Assembly (NCBI GenBank): GCA_004144595.1
Contig: SEEM01000004.1
Location: 1 to 64,000 of the forward strand
Length of the DNA stretch: 64,000 nt
Source of the DNA: Hyphomicrobiales bacterium
GTDB lineage: Bacteria > Pseudomonadota > Alphaproteobacteria > Rhizobiales > Beijerinckiaceae
Direction: 5' to 3'
How positions within the stretch are numbered: the first letter of the stretch is position 1; each line of letters opens with the position of its first letter. Shown one piece after another: positions 1 through 9,154 of the stretch. The notes beneath the pieces were generated by a model. It did no database searches. It was not told where the DNA came from and worked only from the letters and a program-made list of their open reading frames with translations. The position numbers and the translations under genes were made by a program.

Positions 1-1060
1 TGATGCCGGGCAGGAGCCGCCCGACCGTGCCCTCGCGCATCGCCACCGGCGTATTGCAGGCCAGCACCGGCGAGCACTCGGTGCAGCCATAGCCTTCGAG
101 GATGGTGGTGCCATAGGGCTCCCAGAGCTTGCGCGTCTCCGGCTTCACCCGCTCGGCCCCGGCCACGACATAGCGCACGCTCCTGAGGTCGCCCTCATCC
201 GCAGCGCGCGCGTAACCCTGCAGGAAGGTATCGGTGGCGAACAGGAAGGTCGCCCCGGTCTCGCCGATCAGCTCGGGCACCTGCTTGTAGTGCAGCGGGC
301 TCGGATAGAGCACGACCTTCATGCCGTGCAGCAGCGGCACCATCAACCCGGCCGTCAATCCGAAGGAATGGAAGGCAGGCAGCGGGTTCATGAAGACGTC
401 ACGCTCGGAAATCGCGCCTGCCGCATGGGCGAAGACCTGCCTCGCGTTCGAGACGATATTGGCATGGCTCAGCGCCACGCCCTTCGGCTTGCCCTCGGTG
501 CCGGAGGTGAACAGGATCACCGCGGTGTCGTCGGGCTGAGCCTCATGAGCACGATGGACGAGCCCCGGCGCCAGGCTCTGCAGGGCGCCGAGCGCCTTGT
601 CGAAGCTGGTGATCTCCTTGCGGATGTCCTCGAGATAGATCACCCGCCGGCCCTCGCCGAGGGCCGCGATCTCATCGTCGAGCTTGCCCTGGTCGACGAA
701 GCGCCGCGAGGTGACGATGGTCTTGAGCTGCGCCAGCTCCGCCGCTGCGCTGAGGTTGCGGACGCCGGCCGTAAAGTTCAGCAACGCCGGCACCCGGCAG
801 TAAGCGAAGAGCGAGAACAGCGTCACCGCCATGCCCTGCATGTTGGGCAGGAGCACGCCGACCTGCTCCCTTGGCGCGGTCAATGCCGCGAGCTTGCGCC
901 CAAGCACCAGCGCGCCGAGCACCAGCCGGCCATAGGTGACCGGTTGGCGCTCGGGATCCTCGAGCGCGATCCGGCCCTTGCCGTGGCGGGCGATGGTTTG
1001 AAGCAGGGCGCGAAAGATCGTGATCCGCGCGCCCGCGGCATCGAAACTGGTGGCCGCCAT
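1..1060 (-). CDS. AMP-binding acyl-CoA/acyl-ACP synthetase, 5' part only
   Basis: The gene reads leftward and runs off the window edge, so about 353 N-terminal residues are visible. It is an adenylate-forming synthetase: such enzymes activate a fatty acid to acyl-AMP and pass it to CoA or ACP. The phosphate-binding loop FTSGTEGKPKG lies at residues 184-194 and the adenine-binding motif GYGCTECSP at 323-331. The latter, followed by GTVGRLLPG, looks closest to the synthetase half of Aas-type lysophospholipid acyltransferases. An in-frame stop at 1079-1081 shows nothing is fused in front. A GGGAGA ribosome site sits 10 bases before the ATG. The exact acyl acceptor cannot be told from this part. 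Confidence 0.85.
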   Translation of the reverse strand, partial: MAATSFDAAGARITIFRALLQTIARHGKGRIALEDPERQPVTYGRLVLGALVLGRKLAALTAPREQVGVLLPNMQGMAVTLFSLFAYCRVPALLNFTAGVRNLSAAAELAQLKTIVTSRRFVDQGKLDDEIAALGEGRRVIYLEDIRKEITSFDKALGALQSLAPGLVHRAHEAQPDDTAVILFTSGTEGKPKGVALSHANIVSNARQVFAHAAGAISERDVFMNPLPAFHSFGLTAGLMVPLLHGMKVVLYPSPLHYKQVPELIGETGATFLFATDTFLQGYARAADEGDLRSVRYVVAGAERVKPETRKLWEPYGTTILEGYGCTECSPVLACNTPVAMREGTVGRLLPGI

Positions 1061-1303
1061 GTCTGGCGCGTCTCCCGGTCAGCGTTTCCCTTGCTTGATA
1101 AACTAGTGGGATCGGCACTGGTTTCAAAATCGGCAGGTTGGATCGCGTGTCGTTTGCGGGCGACGCAGAGGGTCGAACCGCAGCCTGCTTCGGGGACATT
1201 CCGGCAACGTTGCCGCGGCGGGTTGCTGGCCGGGCGCGCCGAGGGCATAGCAGCGTCACGACGTCCCGCCGCCTGCATCCGCCCTGCCGAAAGCCGCCCC
1301 TGC

Positions 1304-2197
1304 ATGACCTTCCGCGCACAATGGCTCGGCATCCTCTGCGGCTTGGTGACCGCGATCATCTGGGGCGTTCAGTCGGTCGTCTCGCGGCATGCGATGCTGA
1401 TCGACCTGACACCGGCCGATGTCACGATCCTGCGCTTCGTCTCGGCCGGCGCCGTGCTGCTGCCCTGGGCGCTCAGGAACATGCGCCCCTTCCCGGTCGG
1501 TTCCCTTGGTTGGCGCCGCGCCTGGGTGATGGCGCTGCTGATCGGCCCGCTCTACAGCTTGATCTTGGTCGCCGGCGCCTCCTTCGCGCCTGCGCTGCAT
1601 TCGTCGATCATCTCGCCCGGGCTGATCCCGGTCTTCACCGCCCTGCTGATCTTTCTCGTCACCGGCGAGCGCGCCGGGCGGATGCGGCTCGCCGGCCTCG
1701 GCATCATCGTGCTCGGCATCGGCATCTTTTCGCGGGATGCGCTCGCGCTGGCGCCGTCCCGGCCCGATGCCTGGATTGGGGACCTCCTGTTCGTGCTGAT
1801 CGCCTTCTTGTGGGCGATTTTCGGCCTGCTCGCCCGTCGCTGGGGCGTGAGCTCGCTCGAGGTCACCGCGGCCTCTTGCCTGCTGTCGGTGCCGCTGCTC
1901 GTGATCGTGGCGCTGGTGCTGCCGATCCACATGGCACGGGCCCCTTTCGCCGAGCTGCTGCTGCAGGCGCTTTACCAAGGCGTCCTGGTGGGTGTGGTCG
2001 CACTTTATCTCTATGCTCGCTCGGTCGCGACGCTCGGCGCGGCCAGGGCGACGCTGTTCCTGCCGCTGGTCCCGATCGCGACAGCCGCCGCCAGCGCGCT
2101 CCTGCTGTCGGAGACGCCGTCACCGACCGAACTCGTCGGCATGGCGATCGTCGTCACAGGCATGCTGGTCGCGTTCCGTTCGCCCTCGACCGGCTGA
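1304..2197 (+). CDS. EamA/DMT-family permease
   Basis: This 297-residue integral membrane protein has about ten hydrophobic segments arranged as two EamA repeats of five, the usual drug/metabolite transporter layout and length. The first segment begins WLGILCGLVTAIIWGVQS, a typical EamA start. Members export small metabolites or amino acids; the substrate here is unknown. The ATG at 1304 is chosen because the helix pattern begins there; the open frame reaches much further upstream, but only over the opposite-strand synthetase and a 243-base divergent gap with no other gene. Confidence 0.85.
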   Translation: MTFRAQWLGILCGLVTAIIWGVQSVVSRHAMLIDLTPADVTILRFVSAGAVLLPWALRNMRPFPVGSLGWRRAWVMALLIGPLYSLILVAGASFAPALHSSIISPGLIPVFTALLIFLVTGERAGRMRLAGLGIIVLGIGIFSRDALALAPSRPDAWIGDLLFVLIAFLWAIFGLLARRWGVSSLEVTAASCLLSVPLLVIVALVLPIHMARAPFAELLLQALYQGVLVGVVALYLYARSVATLGAARATLFLPLVPIATAAASALLLSETPSPTELVGMAIVVTGMLVAFRSPSTG

Positions 2198-2219
2198 GAC
2201 GGGGCGCCGCGGCTCAGCC
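2192..2219. other. Short hairpin spanning two convergent stop codons
   Basis: GGCTGAG (2192-2198) pairs with CTCAGCC (2213-2219). The arms contain the TGA stops of the rightward transporter and the leftward phosphoribosyltransferase. There is no T-run, so any terminator role is weak. Confidence 0.3.
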
Positions 2220-2723
2220 CTTATGCCCCTTGGCGATCGGCTCGACATAGGAGAGGCCGAGGTCCCAGGGGAAATAGATCCAGGTGTCCTGGCTCACCTC
2301 GGTGATGAAGGTATCGACCGTCGGCACGCCGGCCGGCTTTGCATAGACCGTCGCGAAATGCGCGTTCGGCAGCATTTCGCGCACGACGCGGGCCGTCTTG
2401 CCGGTATCGGTGAGGTCGTCGACCACCAGCACACCCTTGCCCTTGCCGTCGCCGATCGCCTTGATGTTCGGAGCGATGTCCTTGAGCACCTGGAGCTCGG
2501 TCTGGTTCTTGTAGTCGTGGTAGCTGGCGACACAGACCGTCTCGATCATCCGCAGGCCGAGCTCGCGACAGATGATCGCCGCCGGAACCAGACCGCCGCG
2601 AGTGATGCAGACCATCGCCTCGAACGGCCCCTTCTCGGCGAGGCGCCACGCCAGCGCGCGAGCATCGCGATGGAACTGATCCCAGGAAACCGGGAAAGCC
2701 TTGTTCGAGGACGGTTCGGCCAT
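2214..2723 (-). CDS. gpt: Xanthine phosphoribosyltransferase
   Basis: The predicted 169-residue cytosolic purine salvage enzyme transfers phosphoribose from PRPP to xanthine or guanine. The PRPP loop [14 protein letters not shown] is at about residues 98-111 and the pyrophosphate loop region CITRGGL at 39-45. It ends with WIYFPWDLG, typical of the bacterial Gpt family; E. coli Gpt is 152 residues. The start at 2723 (MAEPSS) has GGAG nine bases upstream; a longer frame to 2810 would run into a dispersed repeat and is unlikely. It converges on the DMT transporter. Confidence 0.92.
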   Translation of the reverse strand: MAEPSSNKAFPVSWDQFHRDARALAWRLAEKGPFEAMVCITRGGLVPAAIICRELGLRMIETVCVASYHDYKNQTELQVLKDIAPNIKAIGDGKGKGVLVVDDLTDTGKTARVVREMLPNAHFATVYAKPAGVPTVDTFITEVSQDTWIYFPWDLGLSYVEPIAKGHKG

Positions 2724-2747
2724 GGATAGCGCTCCGGGCTTGGCATC

Positions 2748-2802
2748 GGCCCGAAAAGTGGGGCGCGGATTTTCGGAAAAGCCGATGCAAAAATCAAAGA
2801 CC
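2748..2802. repeat. Dispersed intergenic repeat family 1, copy A
   Basis: The unit reads GGCCCGAAAAGTGGGGCGCGG, then TTTTCGGAAAAGCCGATGC, then an A-rich tail AAAATCAAAGACC. Related copies occur at 16341-16398 and 17611-17664. It lies in the 5' leader of gpt. Similar short intergenic elements are widespread in Hyphomicrobiales. Confidence 0.6.
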
Positions 2803-2844
2803 CGCAGCATCCGACTGAAAACCGTATTCAGTCGGATGCTGCGG
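2802..2844 (-). terminator. 18-bp perfect hairpin downstream of the chemoreceptor
   Basis: CCGCAGCATCCGACTGAA (2802-2819) pairs perfectly with 2827-2844 across a 7-base loop AACCGTA. It is about 100 bases beyond the stop of the leftward chemoreceptor gene. On that strand it is followed within a few bases by TTTGATTTTT, so it may act as its terminator; the long GC-rich stem could also have another role. Confidence 0.45.
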
Positions 2845-2945
2845 CCCGACGCGAAAGGCGCCGGATTCAGACCGCAAAGCCTATCGGCGCGCGCCTGACA
2901 AGAGGCACGCGCCGAACATCCCCAACCGAGCGTCGATAAACCGCT

Positions 2946-4748
2946 TCAGAATTCCGCCCAGCCATCTGCGGTGCCACCACCCGCGACGCGCCGACCGCGC
3001 ATCACCGGCGCTGCCGCGCGGGCCGGCGCGGGAGGAGCGGAATGGACCAGTTGCGGCGAGGCCCTGTGCCGGTCGCCGTCAAGCTGGAAGGCCGAGACCA
3101 TCGTGCTCAGCGCCGCGGTCTCCTGCTGAAGATCGCGGGCGACCTTGGCGCTTTGCTCGGCCAGCAGCGAGTTTTGCTGCGTGATCTCATCCATATGCGC
3201 GACGGTCCTCGCCATCTCGTCGATGCCGTTGGCCTGCTCGGTCGTCGCCTGCGAGATCTCGCTGACGGTCGAGGCGACCTTGGAGGCAGCGCCGACGATC
3301 TCGCCCAGCGTCGTTCCGGCATCCTTGACCAGGCCGACGCCGGCTTGAATCTGCTGCGCAGAATTGGCGATCAACGTCTTGACACCATTGGCGGATTCGC
3401 TGCAGCGGGCGGCCAGCGCCCGCACCTCGGTCGCAACCACAGCGAAGCCGCGCCCGGCATCGCCGGCCCGCGCCGCCTCGACGGCGGCATTGAGCGCGAG
3501 AAGGTTGGTCTGGAAGGCGATCTCGTCGATCATCGAGATGATCTCGGAAATCCCCGACGAGGCCTGCTCGATCCGCCCCATCGCCGCGACGGCTTCGGTC
3601 ACGATGGCGCCGCCGCGGGATGCGACCTCGCTCGCCTCGTTGCCGAGCTGGACCGCCATCCTCGAATTTCCGGCGCTATGCTTGACCGATGCGGCGAGCT
3701 CTTCGGTCGTCGCCGCCGTCTCCTGCAGGCTCGCGGCGTTCGCCTCCGTCCGCTCGGCCAGTTGCTGGCTGTCGGAGGTGATCTTGTGTGAGGCATGGTC
3801 GATGCGCGCCGAGATGTCGCGCACGGTGCCGACCACCTCCGCCAGCGTATCCAGCAGGTCGTTGACGCCGGCACAGAGCGTGGCGACCTCTCCGGTCTTG
3901 CCGTCGAGCGGCACGCGTCCGGTCAGGTCCTTGCCCTTGGCCTTGTCGATCACCGCGCTCGTCTCCTTCACCGCCGCTTCGAGCTGCTTGCCCTTGAAGG
4001 TGGCGGTGATGTCGGAGGCGAACTTGACGACCTTGTAGGGACGACCTTGCGCATCGAGGATCGGGTTGTAGCTCGCTTGGATCCAGACTTCCTTACCGCC
4101 CTTGCCGATGCGCCGATACTGGCCGGCATCGTATTCGCCTTTGCCAAGACGTTCCCAGAAGGCCCGATAGGCCGGCGTTTCGCGTTCAGTCGGGTCGACG
4201 AACAGGCGGTGGTGCTGTCCGACGATCTCAGGCAGCGAATAGCCGAGGACGCTCAGAAAATTCTGGTTCGCCGTCAGGATCTTGCCGTTGAGATCGAATT
4301 CGATCACGGCCTGCGCCTTTTCGATCGCGGCGCGCTGGCCCTCGAGGTCGGCAAGCCGGTTCTTCTGATCGGTGACGTCGAAGGCGTATTTGATGACGCC
4401 TGCCGGACGGCCGCCCGCCCCCAGGATCGGGTTGTAGCTCGCCTGGATCCAGATTTCCTTACCGCCCTTGCCCAGCCGCAGATACTGCCCCCGCGAAAAC
4501 TCGCCCCGGCCGAGATCGGCCCAGAACTGCTTGTAGGCGGGGCTGGCCTTCTCCTCGGGCGTGACGAACAGGCTGTGGTGCTGCCCCTTCACCTCGGCCA
4601 GCGTGTAGCCCATCGCCGACAGGAAATTCTCGTTGGCATCCAGGATTTTGCCGTCGAGGTCGAACTCGATCCGTGCCTGCGAGCGGTTGATCGCATCCAG
4701 TTGCGCCGCGGCATGCCGCTTCGAGAAAAGCCCGGAAAAGAGCGGCAT
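2946..4748 (-). CDS. Cytoplasmic methyl-accepting chemotaxis protein with two PAS domains
   Basis: The 600-residue protein has no membrane segment. Two near-identical PAS modules occupy about residues 15-120 and 135-240; each carries GGKE(I/V)[15 protein letters not shown]-like linker follows, then the MCP signalling domain with the hairpin tip [20 protein letters not shown] around residues 405-425. The C-terminus is GWAEF, matching the W-x-x-F pentapeptide by which some receptors tether the CheR methyltransferase. It should sense an intracellular redox or ligand signal and control CheA. The start at 4748 (MPLFSG) has GGGGGA about eight bases before it, better than the frame-extending start at 4778. 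The upstream gap is strikingly AT-rich. Confidence 0.9.
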   Translation of the reverse strand: MPLFSGLFSKRHAAAQLDAINRSQARIEFDLDGKILDANENFLSAMGYTLAEVKGQHHSLFVTPEEKASPAYKQFWADLGRGEFSRGQYLRLGKGGKEIWIQASYNPILGAGGRPAGVIKYAFDVTDQKNRLADLEGQRAAIEKAQAVIEFDLNGKILTANQNFLSVLGYSLPEIVGQHHRLFVDPTERETPAYRAFWERLGKGEYDAGQYRRIGKGGKEVWIQASYNPILDAQGRPYKVVKFASDITATFKGKQLEAAVKETSAVIDKAKGKDLTGRVPLDGKTGEVATLCAGVNDLLDTLAEVVGTVRDISARIDHASHKITSDSQQLAERTEANAASLQETAATTEELAASVKHSAGNSRMAVQLGNEASEVASRGGAIVTEAVAAMGRIEQASSGISEIISMIDEIAFQTNLLALNAAVEAARAGDAGRGFAVVATEVRALAARCSESANGVKTLIANSAQQIQAGVGLVKDAGTTLGEIVGAASKVASTVSEISQATTEQANGIDEMARTVAHMDEITQQNSLLAEQSAKVARDLQQETAALSTMVSAFQLDGDRHRASPQLVHSAPPAPARAAAPVMRGRRVAGGGTADGWAEF

Positions 4749-5055
4749 CTGAGATCCCCCTCGGCGCGGCCCGCGCATGAGGTTTCAACGGGCCAGCGTC
4801 GTCCTGAAAGCCGTATCGGATACCCGCGACGCGGAAACGCTGCAGGAGAGGCCGAATGCTTTCGGCCACGCATCGAATGTCGCATAAATTGGTTTACGAA
4901 TAGTTGATTTCTATATTTTGATACAACTTATAGTAGAAATTCTATTTCAATAAAGCATACCGTAATTCGAGCACTCGATAAAAAAGATCATGCCTCAGGG
5001 TTTTAGAACAAAAAATCCCACAAAAGTTGTATATAAATCGCAAAAGTTGTATTCT
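4749..5055. promoter_or_regulatory. AT-rich upstream region of the chemoreceptor with spaced 12-bp repeats
   Basis: This gap holds no gene. From about 4870 to 5055 it is sharply AT-rich in a GC-rich chromosome. CAAAAGTTGTAT occurs at 5021-5032 and again at 5041-5052, exactly 20 bp apart, and the inverse ATACAACT is at 4921-4928. The spacing of about two helical turns suggests binding sites for a regulator of the leftward chemoreceptor gene. No clear -35/-10 pair could be assigned. Confidence 0.4.
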
Positions 5056-5826
5056 TTATTTCGAAATAACAGATTTTTGCTTCTCCAAAGCGACCATGGC
5101 TTTCACGGCAGCCATAGCGGCCAGCAATTCCTCTGCGTCGCGGGCCCTGACGACGATATTCGTGTCCGGACCGGTTTCGGACCAGAACGGGTAGGAACCG
5201 ATCGAAACCGCCGGATGCGCCTTGGCGATCTCGGCCAGGGGCCCGCCGATATCGCCTTCGCGCAGCCCGGTTTGCACCGTCTCGGACAGCATTTTCGCCC
5301 CGGTCCGCAGCGTCGGGGCGATGACGTCGAGCATCGCCTGCATGATCGAAGGCACTCCGGCCATCACGTAAACGTTACCGATATGAAAGCCCGGCGCTTT
5401 GGAGATCGCGTTCGCGACCAGATCGGCACCGGCGGGAATGCGCGCCATCCGCATCCGGGCCTCGTTGAGTTCCGCCGGCGAGAAGCGTTCCGACAGCATG
5501 GCGACGGCACGCGGGTCATGGTCGATCGTCACGCCGAACGCCGCAGCGACCGAATCCGCCGTGATGTCGTCATGCGTCGGGCCGATCCCGCCAGTGGTGA
5601 AGACGTAGGTGTAGCGGTGACGCAGCGCATTGAGCGCGGCGACGATCTCCTCTGCAACATCGGGCACGACACGCACCTCGCGCAGGTCGACACCGATATT
5701 GGTGAGATACTCGGCGATATAGCCGATATTCTTGTCCTTGGTCCGACCCGACAGGATCTCGTCGCCGATCACCAGAATTGCAGCCGTGACGATGGTGGCG
5801 GTAGAACTGGCTTCGTTCGCGGACAT
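5056..5826 (-). CDS. CinA-like competence/damage-inducible protein A, molybdopterin-binding domain
   Basis: The 256-residue protein belongs to the MoaB/MogA-fold family found at the N-terminus of CinA. The signature IGDEILSGRTKDKN is near residues 20-33 and TTGGIGPTHDDIT near 78-90. Stand-alone proteins of this type lack the C-terminal nicotinamide-nucleotide amidohydrolase domain of full CinA (about 410 residues), as here; the family is linked to ADP-ribose or NMN-type substrate hydrolysis but this member's reaction is unproven. MSANEASS at 5826 is preferred over 5880 because AGGAG lies just upstream. It reads in the same direction as the FkbM gene, about 95 bases downstream of that gene's stop. 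Confidence 0.85.
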   Translation of the reverse strand: MSANEASSTATIVTAAILVIGDEILSGRTKDKNIGYIAEYLTNIGVDLREVRVVPDVAEEIVAALNALRHRYTYVFTTGGIGPTHDDITADSVAAAFGVTIDHDPRAVAMLSERFSPAELNEARMRMARIPAGADLVANAISKAPGFHIGNVYVMAGVPSIMQAMLDVIAPTLRTGAKMLSETVQTGLREGDIGGPLAEIAKAHPAVSIGSYPFWSETGPDTNIVVRARDAEELLAAMAAVKAMVALEKQKSVISK

Positions 5827-5920
5827 GCGGTCGCTCCTGGCTTGTCGCCTAGAGCTAGGCTTTCCTTGCCACGCGCTCAAGCGCCGCAGCGGGCGCGCCG
5901 GCCATGACGCTGGCGCGCGC

Positions 5921-6772
5921 TCAGGCCGGCTTGCGCTCGAACATCAGGTTGAGTCGCGTCTGGGCGAGGAGCTTGTAGCCGTTGCGCTCGAGCAGGCCGG
6001 CGAGATCGGTCTGCCAGCGCTGGCGCGAGTCTTCGATGATGATGAAGCCCGGCCACAGCGTCGGTGGCGCATCGCGCAGGAAGGGCTCGAGAATCAAATC
6101 CTCGGCGCCCTCGACATCGATCTTGATCGCGTCGATGCGCTCGTAGCCCTCGCCCTCGACCAGCGAGAGCAGGGTCATGGCCGGCACCTTGACCGAAGTC
6201 CCGGCGCTCGAATTGAGAATGCGGACGCTCGATTCCCCGCGATTGGTCGGGTCGATGAACAGGGTCAGTTCGCCCGGCTTGTCGGCGAGCGCGCAGGCCA
6301 CCGCCTTGACGGTGCCGAACGGGTTCTGCGCGATGTTGAAGGCCAGCCGCCCGAAGATCTCGGGCTGCGGCTCCACCGCGAGGATGCGGGCGCCGCGCCC
6401 GGCCCGCGCCGCGACGAAGAGCGAGTATGCCCCGATATTCGCGCCGATATCGATGAAGGTGAAGCCCTCGCGCAGCCGCGAGGCCAGCAATTCCCGTTCG
6501 AGCGCGTCGAAATATTGCGGGGTGAACAGCACCCGCTTCTCGCAGACATTGCCGCTCGGATAGAGGCGCATCTTCGCCCCCAGCGACTCGATATCGACCG
6601 GCGCGCCGTCGAGCGAACGCAGACCGAGGCGCCGCAGCGCATAGGCGATCTTGCGTCCGAGGAAGCTGTCCGAAGCCCCACGCGTCCAAGCGATGATACG
6701 GGCGAGATAGGCTTTCGGAGCGAAGGCGCCGAAGGGCTGCTCTTCCGCCGGGTTCTGTTCGATGATGGCCAT
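5921..6772 (-). CDS. FkbM-family SAM-dependent methyltransferase
   Basis: The 283-residue protein has the SAM-binding motif FIDIGANIGAYSLF at about residues 106-119, an acidic post-loop AVEPQPEIF, and IKIDVEGAEDLIL, all hallmarks of the FkbM family. These enzymes O-methylate sugars or polyketide-like acceptors; the acceptor is unknown. No glycosyltransferase or polysaccharide locus is adjacent. ATG at 6772 was chosen; a GTG at 6790 would add six residues and neither has a strong ribosome site. Confidence 0.82.
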   Translation of the reverse strand: MAIIEQNPAEEQPFGAFAPKAYLARIIAWTRGASDSFLGRKIAYALRRLGLRSLDGAPVDIESLGAKMRLYPSGNVCEKRVLFTPQYFDALERELLASRLREGFTFIDIGANIGAYSLFVAARAGRGARILAVEPQPEIFGRLAFNIAQNPFGTVKAVACALADKPGELTLFIDPTNRGESSVRILNSSAGTSVKVPAMTLLSLVEGEGYERIDAIKIDVEGAEDLILEPFLRDAPPTLWPGFIIIEDSRQRWQTDLAGLLERNGYKLLAQTRLNLMFERKPA

Positions 6773-7015
6773 TGCGCCAGCCTGATACACCTCGGCGCAC
6801 CCGCGCGCCAGTCATTGGATGCAAGGGGCGCCGGGGCAATTTCCAGCGAAGTCGCGATCAGCCGCCATCGGCGAATCGGGCATGGATCTCACGAACCGTG
6901 GCGCGATGTCCTGACCTTGCTACAGTGCACGCGCCGCAGCCGCATCCCGCGCCGGAGCGGCTTGCGTGCGCCATCAAACCCAATAGATAAGAGAGCGAGG
7001 AGTTTTCCGCGCGCA

Positions 7016-7840
7016 ATGACCTTCGAAGACACCATCGGCCGCTCCCGTTCGCGCGAGCCAGCCATCAAGATTCACGGTCCCGAAGCCTTCGCCGCCATGC
7101 ACAAGGCCGGCCGGCTCACGGCCGCGGGCCTCGACATGCTCGGCTCTCACGTCAAGCCCGGCGTCACCACGCAGCGTCTCGACGAACTCGCCTTCCAGTT
7201 CGCCATGGACAACGGCGCCTATCCGGCGACGCTGTTCTATCGCGGCTATACCAAGTCGATCTGCACCTCGATCAACCATGTCGTCTGCCACGGCATCCCC
7301 GATGACAAGCCGCTGCGCGACGGCGATATCCTCAACATCGACTACACCTTGATCGTCGACGGCTGGCACGGTGACTCGAGCCGCATGTACGGTGTCGGCG
7401 ATATCGGCCGTAAGGCCGAACGGCTCATCGAGATCACCTATGAAAGCCTGCAGCGCGGCATCAAGGCGGTGCGCGCCGGCGCCACCACCGGCGATATCGG
7501 CTTCGCCATCCAGCGCTACGCCGAGGCCGAGCGCTGCTCGGTGGTGCGCGACTTCTGCGGCCACGGAATCGGCCAGCTCTTCCACGACGCGCCGAACATC
7601 CTGCATTACGGCAGCCCCGGCGAGGGCGTGCTGCTCAAGCCCGGCATGGTCTTCACCATCGAGCCCATGATCAATCTCGGCAAGCCTGGGGTGAAGGTGC
7701 TCTCGGACGGCTGGACCGCAGTGACCCGTGACCGCTCGCTCTCGGCCCAGTTCGAGCACCAGATCGGCGTCACCGAGCAAGGCTGCGAAATCTTCACGCT
7801 CTCGCCAGCCGGCCTCGGCAACCCGCTCGCCGCAAAATGA
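7016..7840 (+). CDS. map: Type I methionine aminopeptidase
   Basis: This 274-residue metalloprotease removes the initiator Met from nascent proteins. All five metal ligands of the pita-bread fold are present: D109, D120, H183, E216 and E247, in the contexts NIDYTL, HGDSS, CGHGIG, TIEPMI and FEHQI. The GAGGAG ribosome site lies 13 bases before the ATG, slightly far. Its stop overlaps the start of radC by four bases (ATGA), so the two are translationally coupled. Confidence 0.96.
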   Translation: MTFEDTIGRSRSREPAIKIHGPEAFAAMHKAGRLTAAGLDMLGSHVKPGVTTQRLDELAFQFAMDNGAYPATLFYRGYTKSICTSINHVVCHGIPDDKPLRDGDILNIDYTLIVDGWHGDSSRMYGVGDIGRKAERLIEITYESLQRGIKAVRAGATTGDIGFAIQRYAEAERCSVVRDFCGHGIGQLFHDAPNILHYGSPGEGVLLKPGMVFTIEPMINLGKPGVKVLSDGWTAVTRDRSLSAQFEHQIGVTEQGCEIFTLSPAGLGNPLAAK

Positions 7841-8580
7841 GCATCGGCACCGGCAAGGGGGCAGGAAAGGGAACGCGCAAAGCGCCCTCGTCTGCCGCCT
7901 CAGCCGAGGTGCCGCATTATCACGGCCACCGGGAGCGCTTGCGCACGCGCTTCGAGGAAGCCGGGGCCGAGACACTGCCGGACTACGAACTGCTGGAGCT
8001 GCTGCTCTTCCGCTCGATTCCGCGGCGCGACGTCAAGCCGCTCGCCAAGGAGTTGATCCAGCGCTTCGGCTCCTTCGCGGAAGTGCTCGGCGCTCCGGCT
8101 GCGCGCCTCGCGGAGGTCGACGGCGTCAGCGAAACCGTCGCGCTTGACCTCAAGATCGTCGAAGCGGCCCTGAAGCGCATGGCCAAGGGCGCGGTCTCCA
8201 AGCGGCCGGTCCTGTCCTCATGGTCCTCGCTGCTCGACTATTGCCGGATGGCGATGGCATTCGCCGAGCGCGAGCAGTTCCGCATCCTCTTCCTCGACAA
8301 GAAGAACATCCTGATCGCCGACGAGATCCAGCAGACCGGTACGGTCGATCATACCCCGGTCTATCCGCGCGAGGTGATGCGCCGGGCGCTCGAGCTCTCG
8401 GCCTCCGCGATCATCCTGGTCCATAATCATCCCTCCGGCGACCCCACCCCGTCCGGCGCCGACATGCGGATGACCCGCGAACTCGTGGATATCGCCAAGC
8501 CGCTCGGCATCGCCATCCACGACCACATCATCGTCGGCCGCGACGGCCATGCGAGCTTCCGCAGCCTCGGACTGATCTGA
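7837..8580 (+). CDS. radC: RadC-family JAB/MPN protein
   Basis: The 247-residue protein has an N-terminal helix-hairpin-helix region (about 20-110) and a C-terminal JAB1/MPN domain. The zinc motif H196-x-H198 ... S206-x-x-D209 in [14 protein letters not shown] is complete. The historical label DNA repair protein is not well supported for the family; the metal site suggests a hydrolase. Basic N-terminus ([12 protein letters not shown]) may contact nucleic acid. It is coupled to map upstream and to a DUF488 gene downstream by overlapping stop/start codons. Confidence 0.93.
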   Translation: MSIGTGKGAGKGTRKAPSSAASAEVPHYHGHRERLRTRFEEAGAETLPDYELLELLLFRSIPRRDVKPLAKELIQRFGSFAEVLGAPAARLAEVDGVSETVALDLKIVEAALKRMAKGAVSKRPVLSSWSSLLDYCRMAMAFAEREQFRILFLDKKNILIADEIQQTGTVDHTPVYPREVMRRALELSASAIILVHNHPSGDPTPSGADMRMTRELVDIAKPLGIAIHDHIIVGRDGHASFRSLGLI

Positions 8581-8948
8581 TGGCGCGACCAACCGTCAGG
8601 CGCGTCTACGATCCGCCCGCCCCCAGCGACGGAACCCGGATCCTCGTCGATAGGCTCTGGCCGCGCGGCGTCGCGAAGGACAGGATCGATCTCTGGCTCA
8701 AGGATCTCGCGCCGAGCGACGCGCTGCGCCACGAATTCCATGGCCATCCCGACCGCTGGGACACGTTCTGCGCCGCCTATGCGACCGAGCTCGGCGGCCC
8801 GGCGGCACAGGTCGCGCTCGCCACTCTGGCAGCCGAGCGTGCAAAGGGGCCGGTCGCCCTGCTCTACGCGGCGAAGGACGAGAATCGGAACAATGCGACG
8901 GCCCTCCGCCTCTGGCTGGACGGCCGCACGATTCCAGTCCAAGAATAG
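8580..8948 (+). CDS. DUF488 family protein
   Basis: This small (122-residue) DUF488 protein carries the family hallmark RILVDRLWPRGV near residues 20-31 and a YAAKDENRNN segment near 95. The molecular function is not established. The TGATG overlap with radC implies one transcript map-radC-DUF488. The 206-base gap after it shows no gene. Confidence 0.85.
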   Translation: MARPTVRRVYDPPAPSDGTRILVDRLWPRGVAKDRIDLWLKDLAPSDALRHEFHGHPDRWDTFCAAYATELGGPAAQVALATLAAERAKGPVALLYAAKDENRNNATALRLWLDGRTIPVQE

Positions 8949-9154
8949 CTGGGCTTAGCCGTAGCGCGCGGCGGGACGAAGGATCAGCCGCGTCTGACGG
9001 GCCGGTTTTTCTTTGCCAAGACAATCGAAAACAAACTGTACCTGATCAATACTGCCCACGAAAAAGGCAGCGCAGATCAATTGCGCGGCTATTCTCCCTC
9101 TTCCCGAACGGCCGCGAATGCGCATAGGCTGGCCTCAACGGGGAAGAGGGCTGC

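Noticed and set aside
290-1300. Long rightward open frame in front of the DMT transporter
   Set aside because: It lies antisense to the acyl synthetase, which has clear motifs; its translation is Arg/His/Gln-rich with no family features.
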